Shown here in pieces: positions 50,001-62,300 of a stretch of DNA of 64,000 nucleotides; position 1 is the first letter of the stretch; each line of letters begins with the position of its first letter. Position numbers and translations under genes: made by a program. Below the pieces are notes generated by a model. It did not search any database, was not told the DNA's origin, and was given only the letters and a program-made list of their open reading frames with translations. Where the stretch lies: positions 40,486,001 through 40,550,000 of the forward strand of contig OU612065.1 in the NCBI GenBank assembly GCA_914767715.1, written 5' to 3'. The stretch is from Membranipora membranacea (lineage: Eukaryota; Bryozoa; Gymnolaemata; Cheilostomatida; Membraniporidae).

Positions 50001-51576
50001 GGCCCCTTTGTTTGGTGAAACTATAAGTACAGACGATCATATCGATAACAACGCCTGGCCGAGATTACTAGCTGTGGCTGAGAGGGCATGGAATGAGGCA
50101 TCTTGGGAGAATCTCAATGGGCCTAATCCTAAAGAAAAGGAACAAGACTTCCAAAGGTGTGATAAGTAAAGTATGACTGATTGATGATAATATATAATAA
50201 TGGTATGAAGAGCGCTGGTGCAGATGTCAGTTGTCTTTTCTCTAGTCAGGCATTAATAACTCCAAATTGACTTGATTAGAGCTGGCAGTACTGTGACATC
50301 AGCAAAGTTATCACCGAGTAATCATATACATGCTTACTTTGAGATGATAATCAGTAGCAGCAGTATCTAATTATCCTTCATATCTCGATTACAGATTTTT
50401 TGCAGCCATTGCTCGGCATGAAAGAAAAATGCTGATCAAACTTGGAGTAAAATATCACCTATCACCACCGGGAGCCAAAATGTAAGTCTTCCTTTAGGGG
50501 CCACACACTAACTGACAGACAGAGGAACTTTATGATGTGTGCTTTGGTTTAGGATTGAAAGCAACTGTACTGTAGCCATAGAGATATCATATACTAATAC
50601 ACACTAATACACACTAATATATATATATATATATATAATAACTCTATGACAAAAAATCTGGTCATCAAATATGCAGCGTGGGACATTGAACGCTTTGACT
50701 GTTTTTTCAAATTTCTTTCTGTTCTCAAGAAAAAAATAAAATGGAGTAGGAGACAAACTGAGTAACGGATATCTCCTCCATCAGAGTCGGCAACTGTAAG
50801 CTCAATTTCATCAATTCAAAATGAGGTTAAGCTTTGCTTTCTGCTTTCAGCCACAATGGTGGCGCCTTTCAGTACGCTGGAGAGAGTCAGAAGTATGTCC
50901 TCCTGAATACAGAGTATCTGCAGTCTGTACCAACACAGAGTATATACGTGAGGAGAGAGAACAGCTCAACATCGGAGATTATATCTCAGCTAACCAGAGA
51001 CTGGTTACCTGTGGGTTCAACAGCTTTCTACAAAACAAGGTATGATTCCATACCAAGTTATCCCCATTTTTGAGTAGAAGTATTGCTAAGACATGAATAA
51101 CCCTAACCAATAATGTATAAGGGATGTAATAATGGCAGCAGCAGCAGAAGCAACAGCAGCAATCAAACCATATTTGAGAAATCTCACAATCTGAATAAAA
51201 CCCTCAGGATCTCACAGAAGGTTATCAACTCCACCTTACACTGCTGCTGACAGGCAGCACATATCACAATAATTCTTACTGTCTTAAACAGAGATGTTGT
51301 TTGAACCGAACAATATATGTAAACAACCTACCTGAAACCGCCCATCCTGCAGAGTTCAGTTGCAAAATTGAAGGACTCATTTTGGGCTGGGAGTTATCCA
51401 ACCTTGTATCGAAAAAATCTCACGTCCTTCCTTCACAAATGACTCTTCTGTCAATCCACTGAGTGTATCACATGTTTTGAACCGTCTGGGCTTATAGACA
51501 TGCATGTTTGTTTTTCAGCGAAAATATTGACGGAAAGGAACGGTTCAGTTATGAAGTTTCCCTGACCGACAACTAA
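41079..51576 (+). CDS. GH20 beta-N-acetylhexosaminidase (chitobiase type), secreted paralogue
   Basis: Tandem paralogue of the gene at 22502. Exons: 41079-41088, 41528-41726, 42031-42225, 42424-42538, 43759-43924, 45693-45745, 46191-46324, 46810-46981, 47539-47679, 47947-48040, 48275-48532, 48810-49060, 49347-49501, 49905-50156, 50395-50481, 50851-51039, 51519-51576. All phases match, giving 842 aa. The start was placed in a 10-nt coding exon (MIS plus one base) because it joins in phase to a good signal peptide ([14 protein letters not shown]) and the later exon has no in-frame ATG before an upstream stop. The domains are the same as in the neighbour: CHB_HEX-like, GH20b-like, barrel from [14 protein letters not shown], catalytic Asp488-Glu489 in [25 protein letters not shown]. 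The C-terminus ends [10 protein letters not shown] without a membrane segment, so a secreted or lysosomal soluble enzyme is inferred. It has one more intron than its neighbour, next to the start codon. Confidence 0.94.
42539..43758. other. intron 4 of the second hexosaminidase
   Basis: 1.2 kb with a G-run near 42856-42869 and otherwise unremarkable AT-rich sequence. No feature was recognised. Confidence 0.5.
44502..44795 (-). mobile_element. LINE reverse transcriptase N-terminal fragment, broken
   Basis: On the minus strand, [14 protein letters not shown] (about 44793-44750) is followed, after a frame change, by [20 protein letters not shown] and PKVLKLCA. This is the conserved start of LINE reverse transcriptases, in which KspGpDGipp-vLK is the family pattern; here it reads [14 protein letters not shown]. 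Frameshift, in-frame stops and loss of the catalytic core show it is dead. It lies in intron 5 of the second hexosaminidase and abuts the 12-bp minisatellite. Confidence 0.8.
44801..45335 (+). repeat. 12-bp minisatellite (GCTAGTGGTAGG)n, about 44 copies
   Basis: An almost pure array with two variant copies (GTGCTAG near 44969, GCGAGTGG near 45186). Because 12 is divisible by three, frames stay open as VVGL or LPLA repeats, which are artefacts. It starts where a LINE fragment ends. Confidence 0.97.
46573..46650 (+). mobile_element. weak tRNA-like remnant
   Basis: TTGGCTCAGTTGGATAGATC resembles a Pol III box A, and TTCGATCAATTTCGATTC about 40 bp later resembles a decayed box B. No cloverleaf was completed. 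It lies in intron 7 of the second hexosaminidase. Confidence 0.3.
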
Positions 51577-53362
51577 ACTCATAATCTGATTATAGCAAGT
51601 GTCATGCATAGCATAGAGCCAGCTATGTGGAGACAGGTTGTACACAATTATCACATTACAACTATTAAATATCTATCCTGGCCTATGCTAACATCATCAG
51701 CGATACAACACAAGCTGGACATCTCAAGAATCTTATAAATATAACATCCTAACGTCAGTACCATCAGCAATATTCAAATTCCAATTATTTAATGTGATCA
51801 GAACATGAGGAAAGAAGTGTGAGAATAAAAACTAATTAAATACATTGTACCATACACTGTACAGTCATAAGTTGTGTTATTTTTAAGCTCATTTATTTAT
51901 TTCGGTTATTTCTTTGTAAGCACTATGTCTGAGCCGGAGCTCTTTATCTTAGTAAAAAACTGAACGGCTTTTCATGTCAATAACTTCGAAAATAAACGGA
52001 ATTATATTTCATGTAACACACATACAAAAAAAACTGAATACATCATATTTTTATATCATAGCGTCCTAATGTTGACGGCAGCTTGGACATATACTATACA
52101 TTTCAACATCAGTATCAACTAATTGAGAGGGTTTAGCGCAGGGTCAAATGGTATATTCTCAGAATATAGAATGGAATTGTGGTGCATATCGAGTTATCGA
52201 GCTGTAATGCAGTGTATAGTATGGACTAGCAGTTTGTTGTTATATCAGCCTATGTGCGGTTGTGTGCGTGTACAATCAGTGCTGTTTGGCAGAGGGTGGA
52301 GTCGGCGGCGGAGCGGAGGACACTATTCCAGAATTCTACATGTTCTCTATTGCTGCTTACACTCTTGTTTGTTCGCATTCTGAAGTAAAACAAAATCAGA
52401 ATGTTAAGAATGTGAAGTAAAGCCACAAACAAACAACAAGTGCAGTTAGAAGATTTTCAAGTTAAGCAATTAAAGGCGATAAGCGATAAACTCTGCATGA
52501 TTGCTGAGAGCTATAGATTAGGTTGGAGCTCAAAGTGCTTGCGCAGATCAAACATAACAAACACATGTGTTGTGGATGCCAAAACTCCCTCACATAGAAA
52601 TATCTGTCAACCATTAAATGAGGTAAAAAAAGCGTTTAATATTAGCATTAGTTTGGAAAATTTAATATGGGAAAGCCAGAAATTAATTTGGTTGATCACC
52701 AACAGGTTGTTTTAATTGATCACATATTGGGAACAGGAATTACTTTGAAATAGTAAAATTGAGGGATTGCAATCTATGTGTTATAATTCTTAGTCTGCCA
52801 CAATGACATCTCAACATTTTGGCACGTTTGGTTGGCATTTGGGAACATGAACTTTGTGGTATCTTGTCTAATGCATGACAAGTAAAATTATCATTCAACA
52901 ACACATCAAAATCGTGCAGTCCCAAACTGTCAGTGCAAATTGGTTTACAGAAAACACAGAGAATTACATTCATGCATATCCCAACAGTATTATACCACAA
53001 ACCAAGCATTATTGACAACACGATGACAGAGTTAAAACTTACACCGCAACATTTTGTCGATTGGTTAATCACTCTTAGCACTGTAAAGACACCCAGGGGA
53101 TATTCTACTATCAGTTCTAAGCACAGTAGCGATAGACTGGGTTCTTATCAGATAAAAAAAATTGGGAAGGATAAACAAGTTTTCAACTACCACAGACATC
53201 TCCCAATGAAATGGAAAAAAGGAGATAAAACTTATCAACAGAACAACAGCAAGAGTTATCTGCTTTTTTTACATGAGGGCACAACCCTAAGAGTGAAAAA
53301 TGTGAAAACACTGTGTAAATAAGACATTTACGTATCGAGAGGAAAACAGAGTTTAGTATAGA
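51577..53362. other. intergenic, 3' UTR plus unidentified sequence
   Basis: Frames at 52440-52715 and 52933-53322 on the plus strand and 52740-53081 on the minus strand are fairly long for this AT content. I find no domain, no splice continuity and no start context worth calling. They could be remains of a mobile element. Confidence 0.45.
51824..51829 (+). terminator. probable poly(A) signal of the second hexosaminidase
   Basis: AATAAA lies about 248 nt after the stop codon, a normal distance. Another AATAAA follows near 51991. Confidence 0.5.
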
Positions 53363-56300
53363 TCAGCGATAATGGTGATATTTATTATTTAATTCCCCGT
53401 CGTTTGCAGCCCTTTTCTGAGCTGGATCCGGATGATGGCTCTTTGGTTTAGGAGTTTTTGATGTTATTTTGGTCTCTTGTTGAGGAGATTTACATTTTTG
53501 TTTGGTCTTTAGTTGAGGACATTTGGAGGTTTGTTTGGTCTCTTGTTGAGGAGATTTGGATGGTTGATTCTGTTGTTGAGGAGATTTGAATGTTTGTTTG
53601 CTCAGTTGTTTAAAAGATTTAAGTGTTTGTTTTCTTACGTTTGGATTAGCTGGATCAAAATCTTCATCATCCTCATCGTCCTCATCTTCATAATCATCGT
53701 CTCCTTCTCCGAAATCATCGTCCTGCAAACACATATCATCATATATATACACATAAATATCATAGACGTCATATACATTGTACACATCAACACGTCATGT
53801 CATCATATTATTATTACGACATACAAATCACTAAGGCCTAGCTACATGCATACAGCCAATTGGGACTTTTCCGATGTATCACGTAGTTGTATTTTATAAG
53901 TAAAATTAGTGGAACAGGCCAGTATAATAGATATGTGTACCACTGTTGGAAGATACCAGATATTTTCCTCTCACTGTACAAAACATGATAATATACTGCA
54001 CAGCTAAGATTTTTTTAATTGGGTGAAGAAGAGATATAGTAAGGAATTCTGCCCTCAAAACCTGAAAGTGTTGGTTTTCTGCCCTGCAGAAACACTTTTA
54101 ACAATGTAAAATAAGACTAAGTTTGGAGCTCAAGCAGCGAAACTTACACCACGCTACATATCAAAAGGTTAAAATTTGACTGAAGCAAATATGCTAACTT
54201 CTACTTATGTTTTGAATTTCTAATTTCGCAAATTTCCCAACAACCTGCCAAAATTTATCAAGAGCAAATAATCAGAATTAATGTAATAAATATTTAGTTT
54301 AGAGTGAGACCTAATGAATATGAATATGATGAGGATGAAAGTCAAATAGATTTTCCTGCATGCTAAAGCAGAGCTGCTCACAATTGAGTTCTTTTGCGTA
54401 GACAGTCAGCAATATTTTGGTGTCTTCATAAATTGTAAGACGCTGAACAGAACTACCCACGTCATAACCACAGGTGATAAGAATCGGTCCATTGTGTGCC
54501 GATGGCACGGCGAAGCTTTATCCAATTATCTAATAATAATCTTATATACGGTTGTTTACCGACATATATGGGAAATCCATATGGTATTGTGACCATTATC
54601 CAAAATTATAAGAAATAATTAAATTCTAATGGAATTTCTGTTATTGATTAGAAAAATATTATTCAGAAATCAGCAGAACTCCTTTCCACATTCAAACCTG
54701 AGATTTTGTCTCAGACTTAATACAGTGTTATCTGACAGTCCCACTGAACGCGACTGACACCCAACAATATTGATAATTAAAAATTTCCCACTTATAATTG
54801 CCAAGATTTCGCAGGGCAATGAAACAGGTAATATCGACCTCATCCCCAATCAAATCTTTATAGCTGACAAGGCTAGACCAGTATATCATCACCCGTTCCC
54901 TCCCACCCGTCTTTCCCTCCCGTACTCTGTAGACACCCAGTCAGCTAATAAGGGTACTTAGTCTGCCGAATCATTCAGCCCCATATGCTCTTAAAGATGA
55001 CAAAAACCTGCTAGATGATTACACTGTAATTTTAATCACAGCAGTATTGTGTTTGGTGACTCGATATCCTCCCAGACAAACGCTGCTCTATTTAGTGTAA
55101 TTTTAGAGACTCTGTTCTGTGGGCGAGATGGAACAATTAGATAAAGTCTGGCTGCTGCTTGCTTAAATTCTATAAAAAAATGCCAGCGAGCACCTCTGTG
55201 AAAACTCTTCTTCATTAAGCTGTGTTGATATTGTGGAGCGTACTTACATCACATGCCTCTCCGGTAAAGTACAGAACAGCTCGGGGGATGATTCTCTCTC
55301 TGATGAAATGTCCGATCTCATAATCAGCCTGAAGTAAAGCCTCAGTCTCCTCATCCATCTCATCCTCCTCCTCCATCTCGGCTATATAATATATCAAATG
55401 AACTCAGGCTACATTGATTTTTAAAGTCAAGACACACCTTGTAAGCTCTGTCACAAAAAAACAACTCCACAAACCCTGCATCAGTCTGCTTATAGTGAGT
55501 ATTTCCTGTGTCTCAGTCTGCTTATAGTGAGTATTTCCTGTGTCTGGTAGAATTTACCCCAAACATAAATGAAGACTATGTACACATTTACCCGGCTGGG
55601 TTTAAACATGAAAATGTAACTCCAGATAATAACATTGAGAAGACTAGGGCCCTGGCTATGTCTGCACATCCATCAGTATATTAAATGTCACATCATGTAG
55701 CGGTATCATGTCTTCTAAGACCTTGATGACACAATCGGAATGGTTTGACTGACTAAGAGTAATTACAGAGGACCCTTGTTGATTATAATATTTGACTGGA
55801 GGGCACTGCGTGTCACTCCTCATGAGTTTCACTGACAGATCAGCTGAGTGTCTTTAAGACCACCCACATAATGATCCCACATAACGTCCGATAGACAAGG
55901 AAGGAAAACAATGACATGTTGAACTGAGGAATAAAAGTGCATGATCATGACGTTGAGATCGGAGACTTATGAGAGGAACTGTTTTGTTGGATGGCGGAGC
56001 TCCCATTGTTAAAAATTATGAGCAGGAGGAAGGGTGCCACAATCCCTCTGACAAAACAGATTTGGCGCTTACATTGACATTACAACACAACTGTCTGACG
56101 CTGATGTAACCAATCAAACAATAAGAATGTGTAAAATAGACTGAGTCAGAAACAGAAGATGAATTTGCAGATTTGTTAGACGGCCGAGACAAATCTTGAC
56201 TCACCAAAAGAGAAAATGGCCGTGTGCTCACGAGGTGAGCGATGAAGGCCTACGTGCAGACCTATCCATTGTCCCTCGCGGACTATCAACAAAAGAGATA

Positions 56301-59300
56301 GTCATCACTAACAAGTCCTTCCCTTTCTCTCTTAAATTTTGTGTGATGGGATATAATTTTTAAGTTATACTTCTGTTTTAGAGTATCCCACAATGCAACT
56401 TGCGGGATTCCCAGAGCAAGGTCAGTAGTCAAGGTCAGTAGTCAATGGAAACAGACCTCAGGAGTTCCAGACCTCAGATTGCTTTGTGGGTTTTGGATAA
56501 ATAACCAGACACTCAATGTCACGTACCCTCTGGGGGAGTAAAGAAATTGAAGAATGAATCCTGCTGCTCTTGTTTGGTGACCGTTCTCGTTGTACCAGAC
56601 TTCTGATGTTTCTGCTTCTTCTTAATTATCCTAACCGTGGCATTCTTTCCCTTCTTCCAGTTGATGGTACATCTGAAATCAAACGTGGAAATGTAAACAA
56701 TTAACCAAAAACATTGTATTTCATCATTTCAATTAAAGTTATAATATGTATTTGATTTAAAAAAAGAGAGTTGGCAATTCAAATTGTAAATGTCTTATCG
56801 GAAGAACAGATCGTTATTAGTTGCAGCAGAAATGGAACAACAACACAGTTTTGTAAACAATTAAGCACACTAATTTAATTTCACGCTAATTTTATTTCAC
56901 AAATTTTATCAATCATCAAAGTTGATTTGCAGCAGACCCCCAGTAATCATGTTACAGATGAGGTGGGAAAACTGAGGGTCAGTAAGCAGCAGTATTTTAT
57001 TTTGTGCACCTAAATTTCCGCCGCCGATGCCGATGACTTTCACGCAGACATTGCCCCCTATAGCCTGCCAATTACCCTCCTGACACGCTGATAATAGCTG
57101 AGAATAGCTGAGTAACAGGTGTACAGAGCAGTCCTAACTAATATAGTTAAGTTAGAGGTAAATTTTTTTTTTACTGTACATACATATGATAGTTTATTTT
57201 GTAAGAGAGCGGAAGCTTGTACTATCAGTAATTGTCTGTCTGTACATTGTTACACAGTGTGAGCTATACGCTAAGTACTTTAGTTTGATCAATTTAAAAT
57301 TTAAGACTTGGCTTTTTTTATACTGTTTATTAGCTTCAATAATATCAGCGTGATCAAAAACTTATAAACCTTTAATTCAAGCAGCGCTGCTGCCGCCTTA
57401 ACGCTGCTGACATAACGTTATATTAATTGAGAAAGAGAAACATACTCATGTTATTAAATCACAGAGTGAGGATATCCTTACTCTGTGTTTGTGATTGTAA
57501 TGTTTAGGTATTACCTATATCCACATATTTTAGATACTGTGTGACAATGATTAGCTGCTGCAGCCTGGCTAGACTATGTCAACACTGAACAAGTGATTCA
57601 GTTTTAATGTGCCTGATTTTAGCAGACTGTTTCTAATTTGGTGTGAAAATGAAATGTTTTCAGATAGCCTCCTACAGCGAAGCCGCCAGTTGGAATGCAC
57701 ATATTATTAATATCATCTTATGGCAAATGACTGAACTTACAGCAGCAAGAAAACTTAGGAATAGCAGGACAACTTATTGTGAGAAGGATTGGCCATACAA
57801 CGGCATGTTTTCGCAGAGTATGGCTAGGATAGATTTACCACATGCCGTTGTGATGGTAAAATTCTATTAAAACGCAGCACTAGAAAATTGTTTGATATAT
57901 GATTCAGAGATGATCGATCTCTTTGTTTATATATCCATATTTGCACAGTCTACACTATGTTTGATTAGGTGAGATTTTTTTCCTGTTCGTTTCTAATGCT
58001 GTCAATCTGAGCATTTCCTTTCGCTCTTACCTGCAAACAGAGCTGTTTGCTTAGGGACAATAAAATTGAGTAAATTTACATTAAATTTTAATCCAGTGTA
58101 AAAATAGTATCCAAAACTTTTTGACACTCTGGCGAGAAATTCTACAAAGTCAGCATAAAGTTAAATATTGATGTCGCTGAACAAAGGTGAGCATAAACGG
58201 AGAATATGGAACAGCAATGTTCGCTGAACAAATTGAATTAAATAATGTAATGAAATTACATTATTTAGACAGCGTGTAATTCAGTAAAAATGTTTTCAAA
58301 GAATGTAATTTCATTAAAATTTAGGCCATAAACGTTTTGCATCCACCACACCGGGAGTCCTTATAGGTGTCAGCTCGATGTGTTACATCACATGATATAT
58401 GACACGATACACTGGAGAGAGAGCCAGTGATGTGACCGGGATTTGTCTCTACACAATACCATCAGTGCAGATCACAAAATAACCCAGGCACTTGGGGACC
58501 GCCAACTTTCTTTTCTAATTTAAGAATGGCTGAATCTATGACATGAGAATACACACTGACTAGAACCTGTTGTTTATATCTGCGCCGGAATCATGTGTAT
58601 GAGTCTTTGAATTATTCCGCTCACATTGTTGCAGAGCACCACATATTCAGGAGTCTGTGGGGACCTAAATCCCCATATAGAGGATGGAGAGATGGATCAT
58701 AATTAGAATAGAATGAAGGAGCCCTGCAGCACTGCTACCAAACATAACTTACCTCAGTTCATGGTGTGCAGTTGACCTACCGTGATGTGCTTTGACACAC
58801 AAAATTATCATATCTTGGCTCTCTTGATTACATTCCACAGGACATCCTCCCCCCCTCCTCCTCCTCATACAGGTAAAGTAGGACCTCCAGCCCATTCCTC
58901 TCACTCAAAATACATTATCTGCAGTGCACAATTACTTACCCCTGGCAGGCTATGATCTCCGGTCCCTCGAAGGAGAACGGATCCTCCTCATCTGGCTCAC
59001 ACTTCATCTCATAGCTCTTAGTGAGGACAGCGTCAGAGAAATACTCGTTAGGTGAAAAGTGGAACTCTAATGTAAATCCCTGTAACACACAACGACAACA
59101 TATCTCACAATCAAATGGTACACTTTGGTAACAGCAGCTGTTGTAATTTTAACTTGAACTGATCCGTTCTGAGAGCCTTATTACTAAGTTCGGATGCTCC
59201 TATGAGTGTCTATAGGATAGAGAGTCATGGTTTACTTAGCTCCAGCGCTCTATCCATCACGTTTGGCACTCGGCCAGCAATATTGAGCGCCAAAACTGTC

Positions 59301-62300
59301 GCACATATGGCACATTAAGAGCTGAGAGTTGAGTAAGGTTAGAGTACAATGCCATATATCTGATCAATAATAGAGAAATATCAGAAAACAGTCAATTAAG
59401 CTCAATACTTCATTCAGTGATTACTCTGTCCGATATCTGATAATTATAGAGATAGAGCCGAGGCTGAGAAGGCTGACAAGGCTGCCGACGCTGCGTTATT
59501 GAGTTAGCTGGCAGCTTCTCTACTCTCAAATCGAACCCAGAGTAATTAGGGTAAGTGGTGCGGTATCAGCACACAAGGCTGATTTATTTCATACAAATAA
59601 TATTCCTGAGGTTTATAGATCGGTATTATTTCATCCTACCAACAAGGTCGGTGTAGAGATGCTACTGGTCTTATTTATATAACCCTGTAATTCACTGTAA
59701 CCCTAGTAATACAAAAAAGTACATCAGAGATTCTTGACATTCATAATTGGCAATTTCTCCTACACTGATCACTATATAAAAACAAATAAGGAAAATCTCA
59801 CGAGGGAAACCCAACCGTAATATCATGGCAATGGAGCAATTTACTGTCTGTCGCTGCTAACAACAGGCAATAGTTACATATAAAATCCTCATGACAATAA
59901 AGCGACCAATGGTTACACTTACCAATGGTTAGACTTACCAATGGTTACACTTACCAATGGTTAAACTTACCATGGGTAAACTTACCACTGGTTACACTTA
60001 CCATTGGTTCGGCTGAGAAATCTACTTTTACGTTGGTTAGATGTTCTAGTATTGGCTCATCGTGTTCCTGTATCATACTGGCTAACAACTCTACATTTTT
60101 AAACGCCGTCAGCCAGAATCCTTGAACTCCTATCAAATCTGGAAAGTAGCCAACCAACAAGAATTAGACAATAATTACGCTACTGGTGTTAGGGTTCTCA
60201 ATGACATGTAGGATAGCCAGGAGATCAAGGTAAGAAGTTATGCAGGGAAGGTGAGGGAGTGCACTGTGTCTGCGTTAAAGTCTGACAATCAGGCTACAGC
60301 TGGGTCTTAGCTGAAATGTTCTGCGTAACTGTCCGTTTGTATTTGTAATCTGAAAAAACATTCACTCAAAGTTCAAGATTCTTCTACACAGAAATATCTG
60401 AATAAGTGCAACTGCAGCCATGTAGCTTATAATGTAACATTTAAACAAACACTGCGTTCGCTCGCTGCCCGCCCTGTTCATGTATTTGGATAGGATCATC
60501 TCTTGTTCAGTACAGTTTATATGTTAAACAGAACAAGATTAGGGCAGCATAGATTAGAATGGGGGAGTATTTGTACAGAATGGAATCTTATCAATAATAT
60601 AACGTAATCATGAAAACAGCAAATTACTCTGCAAATGGTATCTTGATTAATTCTATTCCCACAGGAGAAGTGTAATACGTATAATTCAGAGTTCCAGAAC
60701 CTCAGTTCCTCAGACCCAGATCATCGAGTTGCTGGAATCATTCCATAATTCAACAGCAAATTGTATCAATTTCATTCAATCATGCATAATTCTTGTGGCC
60801 TGTCCGGCTGAAGCATTCTCAAAAAACATTCTGATTACATTTAGATAAATGAACACCCATCAATAATTAATGAATCTTACTAGAGCGCAGATCTCATTTA
60901 CAATGAGATGTCAATGGGCGACTGTAGTATGATCTATCGTAGCGTAATAAGTGCTAAAATAGCTTTATTTACCCATGTCAAGACTGTTGTACACACATTG
61001 AGGCGCTGTCGCTCTGCTGTCGCTCTGCAGCCTCCTGGCAGCGCTTAGCATGTTGTGTTTGTAAATGATACCAAGCCGCCCACATCCTCAGCATAAAATC
61101 TAACTGCACTTAAAAATCCATTAAAATCTGAGTCTCAAAGCTCCATAAAGTGCTGCCATATTGTACATTTCATAGTACAGTTAGATGTGCAGCCTTACAT
61201 AACATGATTGTTGGGCCGATGCTTATTATTACCAATGTCCGGGTGCGGCATACCCCACCCTTAATCATAACATTAATCTCTGATATCCAGGCATCGCAAA
61301 CATTGGAGTGCATGCTGGTGGCAGCGAACACAACGCTCCCACAAGGCTCCCAGCCAGTGCAGGAAACTTATATATAGTATACTATTTATAACATGGAGAA
61401 GTACGACAATGAAAAACTGGGAGCTTTTCAACCAGTTATTGTGTGGTTGAGTTTCATAGGGAGGGGCTCGATTGGTTAGAAGGCATGACGTGTTTCAGCG
61501 ATGAACCTCATATACGATCATTGCGCTCGGTACGCAATGTTTGGCTCATATGTGATGTGATGTTTGGAGGCAGGCAGCCGATCTCTCAAAATAATAAAAT
61601 CTTTGGCAGACAAAGGATTTATCTTCCAGTGTCTTCAATCGATTGATTCAAGGTCCATATTATATCAGGCCATGCAGGTGCGGCGGAGACTGGTGGAGAC
61701 TCTAAGCTCCGTATATGGCGGCCTCACCCACTCTGTATATCAGGCCATGCAGGTGCGGTGGTGACTGGTGGAGACTCTAAGCTCCGTATATGGCGGCCTC
61801 ACCCACTCTGTATATCAGGCCATGCAGGTGCGGTGGTGACTGGTGGAGACTCTAAGCTCCGTATATGGCGGCCTCACCCACTCTGTATATCAGGCCATGC
61901 AGGTGCGGTGGTGACTGGTGGAGACTCTAAGCTCCGTATATGGCGGCCTCACCCACTCTGTATATCAGGCCATGCAGGTGCGGTGGTGACTGGTGGAGAC
62001 TCTAAGCTCCGTATATGGCGGCCTCACCCACTCTGTATATCAGGCCATGCAGGTGCGGTGGTGACTGGTGGAGACTCTAAGCTCCGTATATGGCGGCCTC
62101 ACCCACTCTGTATATCAGGCCATGCAGGTGCGGTGGTGACTGGTGGAGACTCTAAGCTCCGTATATGGCGGCCTCACCCACTCTGTATATCTGGTCATAC
62201 TTGGGTGCAGACTTTGCCTCTTACCTTCACCATCTCCGGCCTCTATTCTGAGCTTCTCCGTCTCCTCAGCCAAATCCTCGTCTTCTTCATCCTCAGTATC

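Noticed and set aside
52123-53322. Several frames of 60-129 codons on both strands
   Set aside because: No recognisable domain, no splice consistency and overlap on opposite strands; kept only as unidentified intergenic sequence.
18904-62190. CRISPR-like regular repeats
   Set aside because: The repeats are contiguous without unique spacers and lie in eukaryotic introns.
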